Positions 28,305 to 36,830 of a stretch of 64,000 bases of DNA are shown in pieces; the stretch's first letter is position 1; every line of letters starts with the position of its first letter. A model generated the notes under the pieces. It ran no database searches, was not told the DNA's origin, and saw only the letters and a list, made by a program, of their open reading frames with translations. Both the position numbers and the translations under genes were made by a program. The stretch lies in contig NZ_VIWV01000001.1 of assembly GCF_007829875.1 (NCBI RefSeq), positions 7,638,001 to 7,702,000 of the forward strand. Reading direction: 5' to 3'. The stretch comes from Streptomyces capillispiralis. GTDB taxonomy: Bacteria > Actinomycetota > Actinomycetes > Streptomycetales > Streptomycetaceae.

Positions 28305-28546
28305 GCCCGACCCCCGGCCCGGCGGGTGACGCCCAGGAGGGTGATCGCCCACCGGGCGGTATCCGGACTCCCGGTGGAGTGACCCGCGCAACGCACCGCC
28401 GCCCACGGCCGCGCCTCGCCCGGCCACCGGCCCCACGCGGGCGCGGTGCGCCGCTCCGAGTCGCCGCCCGCGGCGATGGCGGGCAGCATGGCCTTGCGTA
28501 CGCACGCCATCGGGGGGACGCCGAACAGCGCGAGGAGCCCACGATC

Positions 28547-30205
28547 ATGACGGACGTTTCGAGCCGGGGCCCCGCTCCGGGCGACGACCGCAAGGTACTC
28601 ACCAACCGACAGGGCCACCCGGTCTACGACAACCAGAACCAGCGCACCGTCGGCGCCCGGGGCCCGGCCACGCTGGAGAACTACCAGTTCCTGGAGAAGA
28701 TCAGCCACTTCGACCGGGAGCGCATCCCCGAGCGCGTGGTGCACGCCCGCGGCGTCACCGCGTACGGCTACTTCGAGGCGTACGGGAAGTGGGGCGACGA
28801 GCCGATCTCGCGCTACACCCGCGCCAAGCTCTTCCAGGAGCGGGGCAAGCGCACCGACCTGGCCGTCCGCTTCTCCACCGTCATCGGCGGACGCGACTCC
28901 TCCGAGGCCGCCCGCGACCCCCGCGGTTTCGCCGTGAAGTTCTACACCGAGGACGGCAACTGGGACCTCGTCGGCAACAACCTGGGCGTCTTCTTCATCC
29001 GGGACGCGATCAAGTTCCCGGACGTCATCCACGCCCTCAAGCCCGACCCGGTCACCTTCGAACAGCAGCCGCGCCGCATCTTCGACTTCATGTCGCAGAC
29101 CCCCGAGTCGATGCACATGCTGGTCAACCTGTTCAGCCCGCGCGGCATCCCGGCGGACTACCGCCACATGCAGGGCTTCGGCGTGAACACCTACAAGTGG
29201 GTCAACGCCGAGGGCGACACCAAGCTGGTCAAGTACCACTGGATGCCCAAGCAGGGCGTGCGCAGCATGACCGAGGAGGACGCGGCCAACGTCCAGGCCC
29301 AGGGGCTCGGCCACGCCACCAAGGACCTCTACGAGGCGGTGGCGCGCGGCGAGTACCCGGAGTGGGAACTGCTGGTCCAGATGATGGACGACCACGACCA
29401 CCCGGAGCTGGACTTCGACCCGCTGGACGACACCAAGACCTGGCCCGAGCAGGACTTCCCGCCGCAGCCGGTGGGCCGCATGGTGCTCGACCGAATGCCG
29501 GACAACTTCTTCGCCGAGAACGAGCAGATCTCCTTCGGCACCGGCGTCCTCGTCGACGGACTGGACTTCTCCGACGACAAGATGCTCGTCGGCCGGACCT
29601 TCTCCTACAGCGACACCCAGCGCCACCGGGTCGGCCCGAACTACCTGCAACTGCCCGTCAACCGGGCCAAGCACGCGGACGTGCGCACCAACCAGCGCGA
29701 CGGCCAGATGACGTACCACGTCGACGCCGCCGGCGAGAACCCGGCGGTGAACTACGAGCCGTCGATCACCGGCGGTCTGCGCGAGGGCCAGTACCCGACG
29801 CACGACGAGCAGGGCCCGGAGATCAGGGGCCGGCTGACCCGCAAGCGCATCCCGCGGACCAACGACTACCTCCAGGCCGGCCAGCGCTACCTGCTGATGG
29901 AGGACTGGGAGCGCGACGACCTGGTGAAGAACTTCGTCGGCCTGATCTCCCAGTGCGACCGGGCGGTCCAGGAGCGCATGGTGTGGCACTTCCTGCTGGT
30001 CGAGAACGACCTCGGCCGCCGGGTCGGCGAAGGCCTCGGCATCATGCCGGAGGACGTCGCCCACCTCGATCCCCTCGCCGGGCAGGACCTCACGGACGAG
30101 GACCGCAAGCGGCTGGCCAACCTCGGCGACAACCCGCCGCGCGACGTGGAGGGACTCACCATGACCCACTGCGTCCCCGACGAACGGCACGTGGTGACCC
30201 GGTGA
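28547..30205 (+). CDS. Heme catalase
   Basis: Decomposes hydrogen peroxide to water and oxygen, 552 aa including a C-terminal extension of about 60 residues over the 480-residue small-subunit class. Catalytic His 66 is in ERVVHARGVTAYGYFE, distal Asn about 145 in DLVGNNLGVFFIRD and the proximal heme-ligand Tyr 354 in FSYSDTQRHRVGPNYLQLPV. The ATG at 28547 (MTDVSSRGPAPGDDRKVLTN) is preceded by CGAGGAG. It is convergent with the fructosamine kinase, 4 bases apart. No regulator gene (CatR/Fur type) is adjacent. Confidence 0.95.
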   Translation: MTDVSSRGPAPGDDRKVLTNRQGHPVYDNQNQRTVGARGPATLENYQFLEKISHFDRERIPERVVHARGVTAYGYFEAYGKWGDEPISRYTRAKLFQERGKRTDLAVRFSTVIGGRDSSEAARDPRGFAVKFYTEDGNWDLVGNNLGVFFIRDAIKFPDVIHALKPDPVTFEQQPRRIFDFMSQTPESMHMLVNLFSPRGIPADYRHMQGFGVNTYKWVNAEGDTKLVKYHWMPKQGVRSMTEEDAANVQAQGLGHATKDLYEAVARGEYPEWELLVQMMDDHDHPELDFDPLDDTKTWPEQDFPPQPVGRMVLDRMPDNFFAENEQISFGTGVLVDGLDFSDDKMLVGRTFSYSDTQRHRVGPNYLQLPVNRAKHADVRTNQRDGQMTYHVDAAGENPAVNYEPSITGGLREGQYPTHDEQGPEIRGRLTRKRIPRTNDYLQAGQRYLLMEDWERDDLVKNFVGLISQCDRAVQERMVWHFLLVENDLGRRVGEGLGIMPEDVAHLDPLAGQDLTDEDRKRLANLGDNPPRDVEGLTMTHCVPDERHVVTR

Positions 30206-30209
30206 GCGG

Positions 30210-31097
30210 TCACCCGGCCGCGGCCGACCGCGCCACCGCGAGGGCCTGCTCGGCGTAACCGCGCCCGAACAGTACGGCGTGCACCAGCAGCGGAAACAGC
30301 TGGTGCACGCCGACGCGTTCCTGCCACCCGTCGGCGAGCGGCGCCACCTGCCGGTAGCCGTCCAGCACCGCGTCCGGATGGGGACAGCCGAAGAGGGCGA
30401 GCATCGCGAGGTCGGTCTCCCGGTGCCCGCCGTGCGCCGCCGGGTCGATCAGCCGGACGTGCCCGTCGGCGCCCCACAGCACATTGCCGTTCCACAGGTC
30501 GCCGTGCAGCCGCGCGGGCGGCTCGGCCGGCCCCGCCAGCTCCGGCAGCCGCTCGCAGACCCGCTCCACGACGCCCGCCTCACCGGCCCGTACGGTGCCG
30601 TCGTCGACGGCCCGGCGCAGATACGGCAGCACCCGGTGCTCGGCGTACCAGCCGGGCCAGTCGTCGCCGGTGACGTTGCGCATCGGGGCGAGCCCGATGT
30701 ACGCCTCCACCGGACCGCCCGGCGGCGGCGCCCCGAAGGCGGGCGCGCCGGCCGCGTGCAGGGCGGCCAGGTCACGGCCGAACCGGACGGCGGCGTCCCG
30801 CCCCGGCGGGCCCTGCGCCACCCGGTCGACGACCAGCCGCCGCGCGTCGTGTCCGTGCACCGCCGGTACCCGCACCGTCCCCGCCGCGGCCAGCCAGCGC
30901 AGCCCGGCCGCCTCGGCGCGGGCCGCCTCCACGCCCTCGGTCCGCTTCACGACCACCACCCGGCCGTCGTCGAGGGTCACCTCGGCGAGCGAACCGGACA
31001 GCGGGCGCACCCCGGCGACCGTACGTCCGGTGAACCGGGCGGCCACGGCCTCCGGCCCGTCACCGTCCGGCGCCGCCGGACCGGGCGGAAAGGTCAT
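30210..31097 (-). CDS. Fructosamine kinase family protein
   Basis: Protein-deglycation or sugar kinase of the fructosamine-3-kinase family (aminoglycoside-phosphotransferase-like), 295 aa. Visible: RVVVVKRTEGVEAARAEAAG (ATP-binding Lys), VEAYIGLAPMRNVTGDDWPG, RLHGDLWNGNVLW (catalytic Asp) and RLIDPAAHGGHRETDLAML (Mg-binding Asp). GYRQVAPLADGWQERVGVHQ is family-typical. The ATG at 31097 has GGGAGGAG 6 bases upstream. Probably repairs glycated amines or low-molecular substrates; the natural substrate in actinobacteria is uncertain. Confidence 0.92.
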   Translation of the reverse strand: MTFPPGPAAPDGDGPEAVAARFTGRTVAGVRPLSGSLAEVTLDDGRVVVVKRTEGVEAARAEAAGLRWLAAAGTVRVPAVHGHDARRLVVDRVAQGPPGRDAAVRFGRDLAALHAAGAPAFGAPPPGGPVEAYIGLAPMRNVTGDDWPGWYAEHRVLPYLRRAVDDGTVRAGEAGVVERVCERLPELAGPAEPPARLHGDLWNGNVLWGADGHVRLIDPAAHGGHRETDLAMLALFGCPHPDAVLDGYRQVAPLADGWQERVGVHQLFPLLVHAVLFGRGYAEQALAVARSAAAG

Positions 31098-31286
31098 GGG
31101 GGCTCCTCCCTCACACGGGCGGTGCGGCACGGTCCGCGCGCCGCACCGCCCCTCGGCACACGGTCCGCCCCAGCGTACGAACCCGGCGTACGGACCCGCC
31201 CGCATCCGCCACCGCCCATCACGCGGGACGGTGAAATACGTCCGCCCACCGATCCGGCGCCGGCGTGCCGGGGGACCACTGGGTTC

Positions 31287-31610
31287 ATGACGAGTTCATC
31301 GTTCCAGCGCACCCTCACCCTGCCCGCCTCGCTCTGCGAACAGGCCGCACAGCACCTGGAGCAGGCCGCCAGGCGGACCGTCGACGGGGCCGGCATCCCG
31401 CTGAAGGCGTTCCGCGCGGCCGCCGACAGCGACTACACCCTCCCGGTCTCCGTGGTGGAACAGGCGGCGGGCTGTCTGCTGGTCCTGGCCACGGAGACCG
31501 CCCAGTCCGTCCGGCCCTCGGTGCTGCGCACCACCATCGGCGTCGCCCTCTGCCTGCGCGACGCCGTCCAGGCCGTCCACGAGCCCGCCCTCACCACCCG
31601 GTTCTGGTGA
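31287..31610 (+). CDS. Small helical protein of unknown function
   Basis: A 107-aa protein, MTSSSFQRTLTLPASLCEQA, with two related stretches: LPASLCEQAAQHLEQAARRT near the start and LPVSVVEQAAGCLLVLATET in the middle, suggesting an internal duplication of a short strand-helix unit. No signal peptide or clear membrane span. GGGGGACCACTGGGTTC precedes the ATG, a weak RBS. It is upstream of the DoxX gene by 73 bases and may be cotranscribed. No function recognised. Confidence 0.6.
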   Translation: MTSSSFQRTLTLPASLCEQAAQHLEQAARRTVDGAGIPLKAFRAAADSDYTLPVSVVEQAAGCLLVLATETAQSVRPSVLRTTIGVALCLRDAVQAVHEPALTTRFW

Positions 31611-31683
31611 GGGCGCGCCGAATGCTCCCCGCAGCGGGGGGAACCCGGCCCAGCCCCACCACCCACACCCCCAGGAGAAGGCC

Positions 31684-32217
31684 ATGAGTCTGTTGCGCGT
31701 CCTCGGCCGTCCGATGCTCGCCTCGATGTTCGTCGCGGGCGGCCTCGATTCCTTCCGCAACCCCGAGGCCGTCGCGCCCGTCGCCGAGCCCGTCGTCAAG
31801 CCCGTCACCGAGCGGGTCGCGGCGCTGCCGGACCGCACCGAGGACGCCGTACGCCTCAGCGGCGCCGTCCAGCTCGTCGGCGGTCTGCTGCTGGCCACCG
31901 GACGGCTGTCCCGCCCGGCCGCGCTCGCGATCGCCGCCACCCTGGTGCCCACCACGCTGGCCGCGCACCGCTTCTGGGAGGAGGAGGACCCCGACCAGCG
32001 CACCCAGCAGCGCATCCACTTCCTGAAGAACCTCTCCATGCTCGGCGGCCTGCTGATCGCCGCCGACGACACCGGCGCCGCGCCGTCGCTGCTGTGGCGG
32101 AGCCGGCACGCCGCCCACGACCTCAAGCGCGACGCCCACCTCGTCCACCAGTCCGTGCGGGCCGGTGCCCGCCCCGCCGCCGCGGCCGGCCGCATCCGGG
32201 GCGTGCTGCCCGGGTGA
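31684..32217 (+). CDS. DoxX-family membrane protein
   Basis: A 177-aa integral membrane protein with about four helices: LGRPMLASMFVAGGLDSFRN, LSGAVQLVGGLLLATGRLS, ALAIAATLVPTTLAAHRFWE and LSMLGGLLIAAD, then a basic C-terminal tail. The N-terminus and HRFWEEEDPDQRTQQRIHFL loop are classic for DoxX proteins, some of which form redox complexes at the membrane. AGGAGAAGGCC precedes the ATG at 31684. It lies 94 bases upstream of the hemerythrin gene, consistent with a redox-stress group. Confidence 0.9.
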   Translation: MSLLRVLGRPMLASMFVAGGLDSFRNPEAVAPVAEPVVKPVTERVAALPDRTEDAVRLSGAVQLVGGLLLATGRLSRPAALAIAATLVPTTLAAHRFWEEEDPDQRTQQRIHFLKNLSMLGGLLIAADDTGAAPSLLWRSRHAAHDLKRDAHLVHQSVRAGARPAAAAGRIRGVLPG

Positions 32218-32311
32218 CACCTCCCGCCACCGCGTTAGCTCCACGGGGGCCAGGGGACCCGTGGGGCGGGGTGGACCCGGCCGGGTGCCACCACGAACCG
32301 GAGGTGAGGAC

Positions 32312-32875
32312 ATGGGACACGGAGGCAACGTCATCGACGAGCTGGTGACCGATCACCGGGAAGTCGAGGAACTCTTCGGCAAGATCGAGGCACTGCCGCC
32401 CGGCCACAAGGACCGCAAGGTGTACGCCGACCAGGCCACCATCGAACTGGTCCGGCACTCGGTGGCCGAGGAGGCCTACCTGTACCCGGCCGTGCGCGAG
32501 CACGTGCGGGAGGGGGACGCCCTGGCCGACCATGAGCTCGAGGACCACGCACGGGCCGAGCGGACGATGAAGGACCTCGAACGCTGTGACGCGGGCGACC
32601 CCGAGTTCGACCGGCTCGTCGGCTCGCTGATGAGCGAGATCCGCGAGCACATCGCCGACGAGGAGCAGAACCTGTTCCCGCTGCTGCGCGCGTCCTGCTC
32701 CACGGACACGCTCGACCAGCTCGGCGACAAGGTCCGGCAGGCGAAGAAGACGGCCCCCACCCGGCCGCACCCGGCAGCCCCGGACAAGCCCCCGGCGAAC
32801 AAGCTGCTGGCCCCGGGCGCCGGGATGGTCGACCGGCTCCGTGACGCGCTGAGCGGGCGCGGCAAGCTCGGCTGA
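32312..32875 (+). CDS. Hemerythrin HHE-domain protein
   Basis: A 187-aa cytoplasmic di-iron-type four-helix protein. The HHE metal ligands appear in ELVTDHREVEELFGKIEA, ELVRHSVAEEAYLYPAVREH, HELEDHARAERTMKDLERC and IREHIADEEQNLFPLLR. A Pro/Lys-rich linker and short helix follow after residue 145. The likely role is oxygen, NO or redox sensing or protection, by family. ATG 32312 follows GGAGGTGAGGAC. A perfect terminator follows 3 bases past the stop. Confidence 0.93.
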   Translation: MGHGGNVIDELVTDHREVEELFGKIEALPPGHKDRKVYADQATIELVRHSVAEEAYLYPAVREHVREGDALADHELEDHARAERTMKDLERCDAGDPEFDRLVGSLMSEIREHIADEEQNLFPLLRASCSTDTLDQLGDKVRQAKKTAPTRPHPAAPDKPPANKLLAPGAGMVDRLRDALSGRGKLG

Positions 32876-32878
32876 GAC

Positions 32879-32924
32879 CACGGTGAAGGGGCCCGTCGCG
32901 TCGGCGACGGGCCCCTTCACCGTG
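32879..32924 (+). terminator. Perfect 21-bp hairpin terminator after the hemerythrin gene
   Basis: Left arm 32879-32899 (begins CACGGTGAAGGGGCCC) pairs without mismatch to 32904-32924 around the 4-base loop GTCG. Confidence 0.85.
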
Positions 32925-33163
32925 CCCGCCCCGGCCCCGGCCGCTGTGATCAACCACACTCACCGCTTCAACTCCCCCGCACCACGGCGCCCTTGACGCG
33001 CGCGGCCGCCGTGCCGCCCCGCTGCTCGCACCGACTCGGCGGTCCCTTCTGCCACGATGGTCCGCGCCCTGGTGGCGACGGGGGCCGCCGCGCAGCGCAG
33101 CCGGCGTTTCGTTCCCCGCGCCCCTCCCCGCTGAGCCCCCGGCTCGTCTCCGAGTAGCGCCCT

Positions 33164-34471
33164 GTGTCTTCTTCCACCCCTGCCCCGTCCGTCTCCCGTG
33201 CGCCCTGGCGGTCCCTGAGGCACCGCAGCATGCGCTGGTGGTCCGTAGCGAACTTCGTGTCCAACGCCGGCACGTGGATGCAGCTCACCGTGCAGAACCT
33301 GCTGGTGTTGCAGATCACCGGGTCCGCCGCCGCCACCGGTCTGTCCATGTCGGTGCAGGCCGCCCCGGCCCTGCTCATGAGCGTCCTCGGCGGCGCGGCG
33401 GTCGACCGCTGGCCGCGGAAGGTGACGGCCGCCGTCAGCCAGGCACTGCTGGCCGCGATCGCGTTCACCACGGCCGTCCTGGTGGCACTGGACCGGCTCG
33501 ACCTGACGTCGCTGATGGTGCTGGCCGCCGTGACCGGTGTCGTGGCCACCGTCGACAACCCGGCCTGCGCGCTGCTGGGCAACGACCTCGTCCCCGCCGA
33601 GGACGTGCCCTCCGCCATCGGCGTGGGCGCGCTGGTGTTCAACGCGGGCCGGCTCGCGGGCGCCGCGCTCGCCGGGGTGACGGTCGGCTTCCTCGGCACC
33701 TCCGCGGCCTACTTCGCCAACGGGTTCTCCTTCCTCTTCGTGACCGCGGTCATCCCGTTCCTGCGCCCGGCCGCGGGCGCGGTCCGCCACGTCACCGGCG
33801 GCGGCGAGCGCCCGGCGCGCGACATGAGCGTCCGCGAGGGACTGGCCTTCTTCGCCCGCCGGCCCCGGCTGCTCGCACTCGCCGGGGTCACCGGCATCAG
33901 CGCCGTCTTCGGCCGCAACTACGGGCTCACCCTCGCGGTGCTGGTCACCGGGCCGCTCGCGGGCGGCGCGGGCGCGTTCGGCACGGTGTCCACCGTCCTC
34001 GCCGTCGGGGGGATCCTCGGCGCGGTGCTCGGCGCGCGGCTGCGCAGGCCGTCCGTACGGCTCGTCGGCGCCCTCGCGGCGGCGGGTGCCCTGCTGCAGG
34101 TGGTGGCGGGGATGTCGCCGTCGCTGGCCGTGCTGCTGGTGCTGGTCCTGCCCATGGCCGTCGTCGAGTCCGTCTCCGACACCGCCGGAACGGCCGTCCT
34201 GCAGACCGACCCGCCCGCCCACCTGCGCGGACGCGTGCTCGGCGTCTGGGGCAGCATCGGCACCGTGTGGGGCCTCGGCGGCCCGCCCGCCCTCGGCCTC
34301 CTGATGGAGCTGGCCGGACCGCGCGGCGCCCTGATCACCGGCGGTCTGATCATCGCCGGCTCGATCGGCGCGGGCCACCTCCTGCGCTCCCGCCGGACCC
34401 CGGCCCCGGTGCTCCTGCGCACCCCGGACGCCGACCCGACCGGCCACCCCGCCCTGGAGACAGCGGCCTGA
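33164..34471 (+). CDS. MFS efflux transporter (EntS/MFS_3-like)
   Basis: A 435-aa major-facilitator protein with about 12 membrane helices. RSLRHRSMRWWSVANFVSNA and GTWMQLTVQNLLVLQITGSA form helix 1, typical of the MFS_3/enterobactin-exporter-like group. GGAAVDRWPRKVTAAVSQAL is the A-motif loop and GTAVLQTDPPAHLRGRVLGV the second-half loop. Export of a small molecule is likely, substrate unknown. The start at GTG 33164 has no good RBS, but homologous N-termini begin close to it. It is preceded by a 239-base gap that follows the hemerythrin terminator; no promoter was recognised. Confidence 0.9.
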   Translation: MSSSTPAPSVSRAPWRSLRHRSMRWWSVANFVSNAGTWMQLTVQNLLVLQITGSAAATGLSMSVQAAPALLMSVLGGAAVDRWPRKVTAAVSQALLAAIAFTTAVLVALDRLDLTSLMVLAAVTGVVATVDNPACALLGNDLVPAEDVPSAIGVGALVFNAGRLAGAALAGVTVGFLGTSAAYFANGFSFLFVTAVIPFLRPAAGAVRHVTGGGERPARDMSVREGLAFFARRPRLLALAGVTGISAVFGRNYGLTLAVLVTGPLAGGAGAFGTVSTVLAVGGILGAVLGARLRRPSVRLVGALAAAGALLQVVAGMSPSLAVLLVLVLPMAVVESVSDTAGTAVLQTDPPAHLRGRVLGVWGSIGTVWGLGGPPALGLLMELAGPRGALITGGLIIAGSIGAGHLLRSRRTPAPVLLRTPDADPTGHPALETAA

Positions 34472-34682
34472 CACTCCCCGTCAGCACCGGCCCGTCCGGC
34501 GTGCGAGGACGAGGCCCGTCCAGGGCCGAAGGGCCGAAGGGGGTCCGGGCGCGGCCCGGGGACGGGAAGGGGCGGCGGGGGCGCAGAACCCTCTCAGGCC
34601 CCTCAGGCCACGGCGCCCGGCGTCGCCCGGCGTCGCTCCCGACGTGTGGGCCGCCCGCCCCACCCCGCCGGGAGGACACCGC

Positions 34683-36119
34683 TCACCCCTCCGGCGACTT
34701 CAGGGCGACCGCCGCCGCCCGAGCCGCCCGCCGCGCCAGCAGCGTCGTGGAGCGGCCGTCCAGGTACGGCAGGACCACCGCCTGACCGCCCCACGTCCGC
34801 AGCACCTCCGCCTCCGGCAGCGCCTGCACGGAGTAGTCGCCGCCCTTGACCCACACATCGGGCCGCAGCCGGCCCAGCACCGCCTCGGGCGTGTCCTCCT
34901 CGAAGACCACGACCGCGTCCACGCTGCCCAGCGCGGCCAGCACCCTGGCCCGGTCCGCCGCCGGGGTGAGCGGGCGGCCCGGGCCCTTGCGGCGGGTGAC
35001 GGAGGCGTCGGAGTTGAGGCACACGATCAGACAGTCGCCGATCCGCCGGGCGCTCTCCAGCAGACCGACGTGCCCGGCGTGCACCAGGTCGAAGCAGCCG
35101 CCGGTGGCGACCACCGTGCCGCCGCGGGCCCGCACGGCCTCCGCCAGCTCGAACGCGTCGGCCGCCGGGCTCCGCGCGGGGCCGGGAACGGCCGGCGTGT
35201 GCCACAGGTCCGGGTTCCCCGCCCCGCCCGCCGCGACGAACGCGGCGGCCTCGGCGACCGCCCGCTGCAGGGCCTCCTCCGGCAGCAGCCCGTCGGCCAG
35301 CGCCGCGACGGTCGTCGCGGCGAAGCAGTCCCCGGCGCCGCACGGATCGCCGTCCGCCCGGAACGGCGCCGGGATCAGCATCGGCGTACCCCCTCCCGGC
35401 CGGGTCAGCAGCACCCCGCGCTCGCCGAGCGTCACGGCGACGCCCGCCGCCCGCCAGCGCTCCGCCAGCCGGGCGCCGCGCACGGCGAAGGCGCCCAGCG
35501 AGGAGCCCTCCGGCGCGGAACCGTCCGGCGGGGCCCCCGGCGCACCGGCGCACAGGGCGACCGCCTCGGCGGCGTTGGGCGTGACGATGCGCGCCCCCGG
35601 CACCGGCGGGTCGCCCTTGGGGTGCGGGTCCCACACCAGCGGGGTGTGGCGCGCCGCGTCCTCCAGAGGGGCGCGGACGGCCCCGGCCGTGTGCCGCCCG
35701 TAGTCCGCGACCAGGACGGCGTGCGCGCCCGCGAGCGCCTCGCGCACCGCGTCGTCCGGTTCGCCGGGCGTCCCGCCGCCCCGGTCGATGCGCACCACCG
35801 GCCGCCCGCCCGCCAGCACCCGCGTCTTCACCGGCAGCGTGCCGTGCAGCGGCAGCTCCAGCAGCCGGATCCGGCCGCTGAGCTCCCTGCGCACGGCCTC
35901 ACTGGCCGGGTCGTCGCCGAGCGCGGTCACCAGGACCACGTCCCGGCCGCCGCGGGCCGCGAGCGCCGCGGCCAGCCCGGCCCCGCCCGGGTGCCGGCGG
36001 TCACCGGTGACGTCGACGACCGGGGCGGGCGCGTCCGGCGCCAGCCGCGTGGCCACCCCCTCGATGTCCTCGTCGAGCAGTACGTCGCCCACCACCACGA
36101 GCGGCTTCGGTCCGGTCAT
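34683..36119 (-). CDS. HldE-like bifunctional heptose kinase/nucleotidyltransferase
   Basis: A 478-aa two-domain enzyme. Residues 1-310 are a PfkB/ribokinase-type kinase (VVVGDVLLDEDIEGVATRLA; ADYGRHTAGAV; signature DGDPCGAGDCFAATTVAALA near 260). Residues 335-478 are a cytidylyltransferase-like domain (GGCFDLVHAGHVGLLESARR with the HxGH motif near 350; WVKGGDY). In E. coli HldE the same order phosphorylates heptose-7-phosphate at C1 and later adds ADP. Here it lies in an operon with a GmhA-like isomerase, so a nucleotide-activated heptose is likely. The ATG at 36119 overlaps the isomerase stop (ATGA). Last gene of the operon. Confidence 0.88.
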   Translation of the reverse strand: MTGPKPLVVVGDVLLDEDIEGVATRLAPDAPAPVVDVTGDRRHPGGAGLAAALAARGGRDVVLVTALGDDPASEAVRRELSGRIRLLELPLHGTLPVKTRVLAGGRPVVRIDRGGGTPGEPDDAVREALAGAHAVLVADYGRHTAGAVRAPLEDAARHTPLVWDPHPKGDPPVPGARIVTPNAAEAVALCAGAPGAPPDGSAPEGSSLGAFAVRGARLAERWRAAGVAVTLGERGVLLTRPGGGTPMLIPAPFRADGDPCGAGDCFAATTVAALADGLLPEEALQRAVAEAAAFVAAGGAGNPDLWHTPAVPGPARSPAADAFELAEAVRARGGTVVATGGCFDLVHAGHVGLLESARRIGDCLIVCLNSDASVTRRKGPGRPLTPAADRARVLAALGSVDAVVVFEEDTPEAVLGRLRPDVWVKGGDYSVQALPEAEVLRTWGGQAVVLPYLDGRSTTLLARRAARAAAVALKSPEG

Positions 36120-36739
36120 GTCACCCTCCCGGGTACGGCCGCCGCACGCCCCGCGACGGGAGCCACGGCGGCGTCGAAACACTCGCAGAGCAGGTGCACG
36201 GCGACGAGGTGCGTCTCCTGGACGGTCGCGGTGCTGCCCGCCTCCACGCACAGCGCCTCGTGGGCGGCTTCCGCCAGCGGGTTCGGGCCGGGGCCGGTCA
36301 GCGCCCACACCCTCAGCCCCGACCGTCTGGCCGCCACCGCCGCCGCGATCAGATTGGCGCTGCGGCCCGAGGTGGACAGCAGCATCAGGACGTCCCCGGC
36401 GCGCCCGTGGGCGTCCACCTGGCGGGCGTAGACGTGGTCGAATCCGTAGTCGTTGCCGATGGCGGTGACGCTGGAGGTCTCCGCGTGCAGGGCGAGCGCC
36501 GAATAGGCGCGCCGCTCCCGGCGGTAGCGGCCGACCAGTTCGGCGGTCAGGTGCTGGGCCTGGGCGGCGCTGCCGCCGTTCCCGGCGGCCAGCAGCCGTC
36601 CGCCGTCGGAGAGCACGGAGGCCAGCCGGTCGCCCCAGTCGGCGATCCGGGGCAGTCCGTGCCGGCGGAACCGGTCGAGGGCCTCCTGGAGGGACCGGCA
36701 GTGCAGCTGCGCGGCGTCGAGCGCGGGGTGTTCGTTCAT
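36116..36739 (-). CDS. SIS-domain phosphoheptose isomerase (GmhA-like)
   Basis: Probably converts sedoheptulose-7-phosphate to a heptose-7-phosphate. The 207-aa SIS protein has LLAAGNGGSAAQAQHLTAEL, RRERRAYSALALHAETSSVT, GDVLMLLSTSGRSANLIAAA and TATVQETHLVAVHLLCECFD, matching GmhA motifs. Start uncertain: ATG 36739 lacks a good RBS, whereas AAGGAGGT lies further upstream with no start codon in the right place, so initiation may be at an upstream codon. Coupled to the HldE-like gene by a 4-base overlap. Confidence 0.85.
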   Translation of the reverse strand: MNEHPALDAAQLHCRSLQEALDRFRRHGLPRIADWGDRLASVLSDGGRLLAAGNGGSAAQAQHLTAELVGRYRRERRAYSALALHAETSSVTAIGNDYGFDHVYARQVDAHGRAGDVLMLLSTSGRSANLIAAAVAARRSGLRVWALTGPGPNPLAEAAHEALCVEAGSTATVQETHLVAVHLLCECFDAAVAPVAGRAAAVPGRVT

Positions 36740-36830
36740 CCTGTTCGGGCGCACCGCCTCGGTGAGGACGACGGCGGGACCCGCACCTCCTTCCCACATC
36801 GGTGGTCGGCGGCCGGTCACGGCCGGCGGG

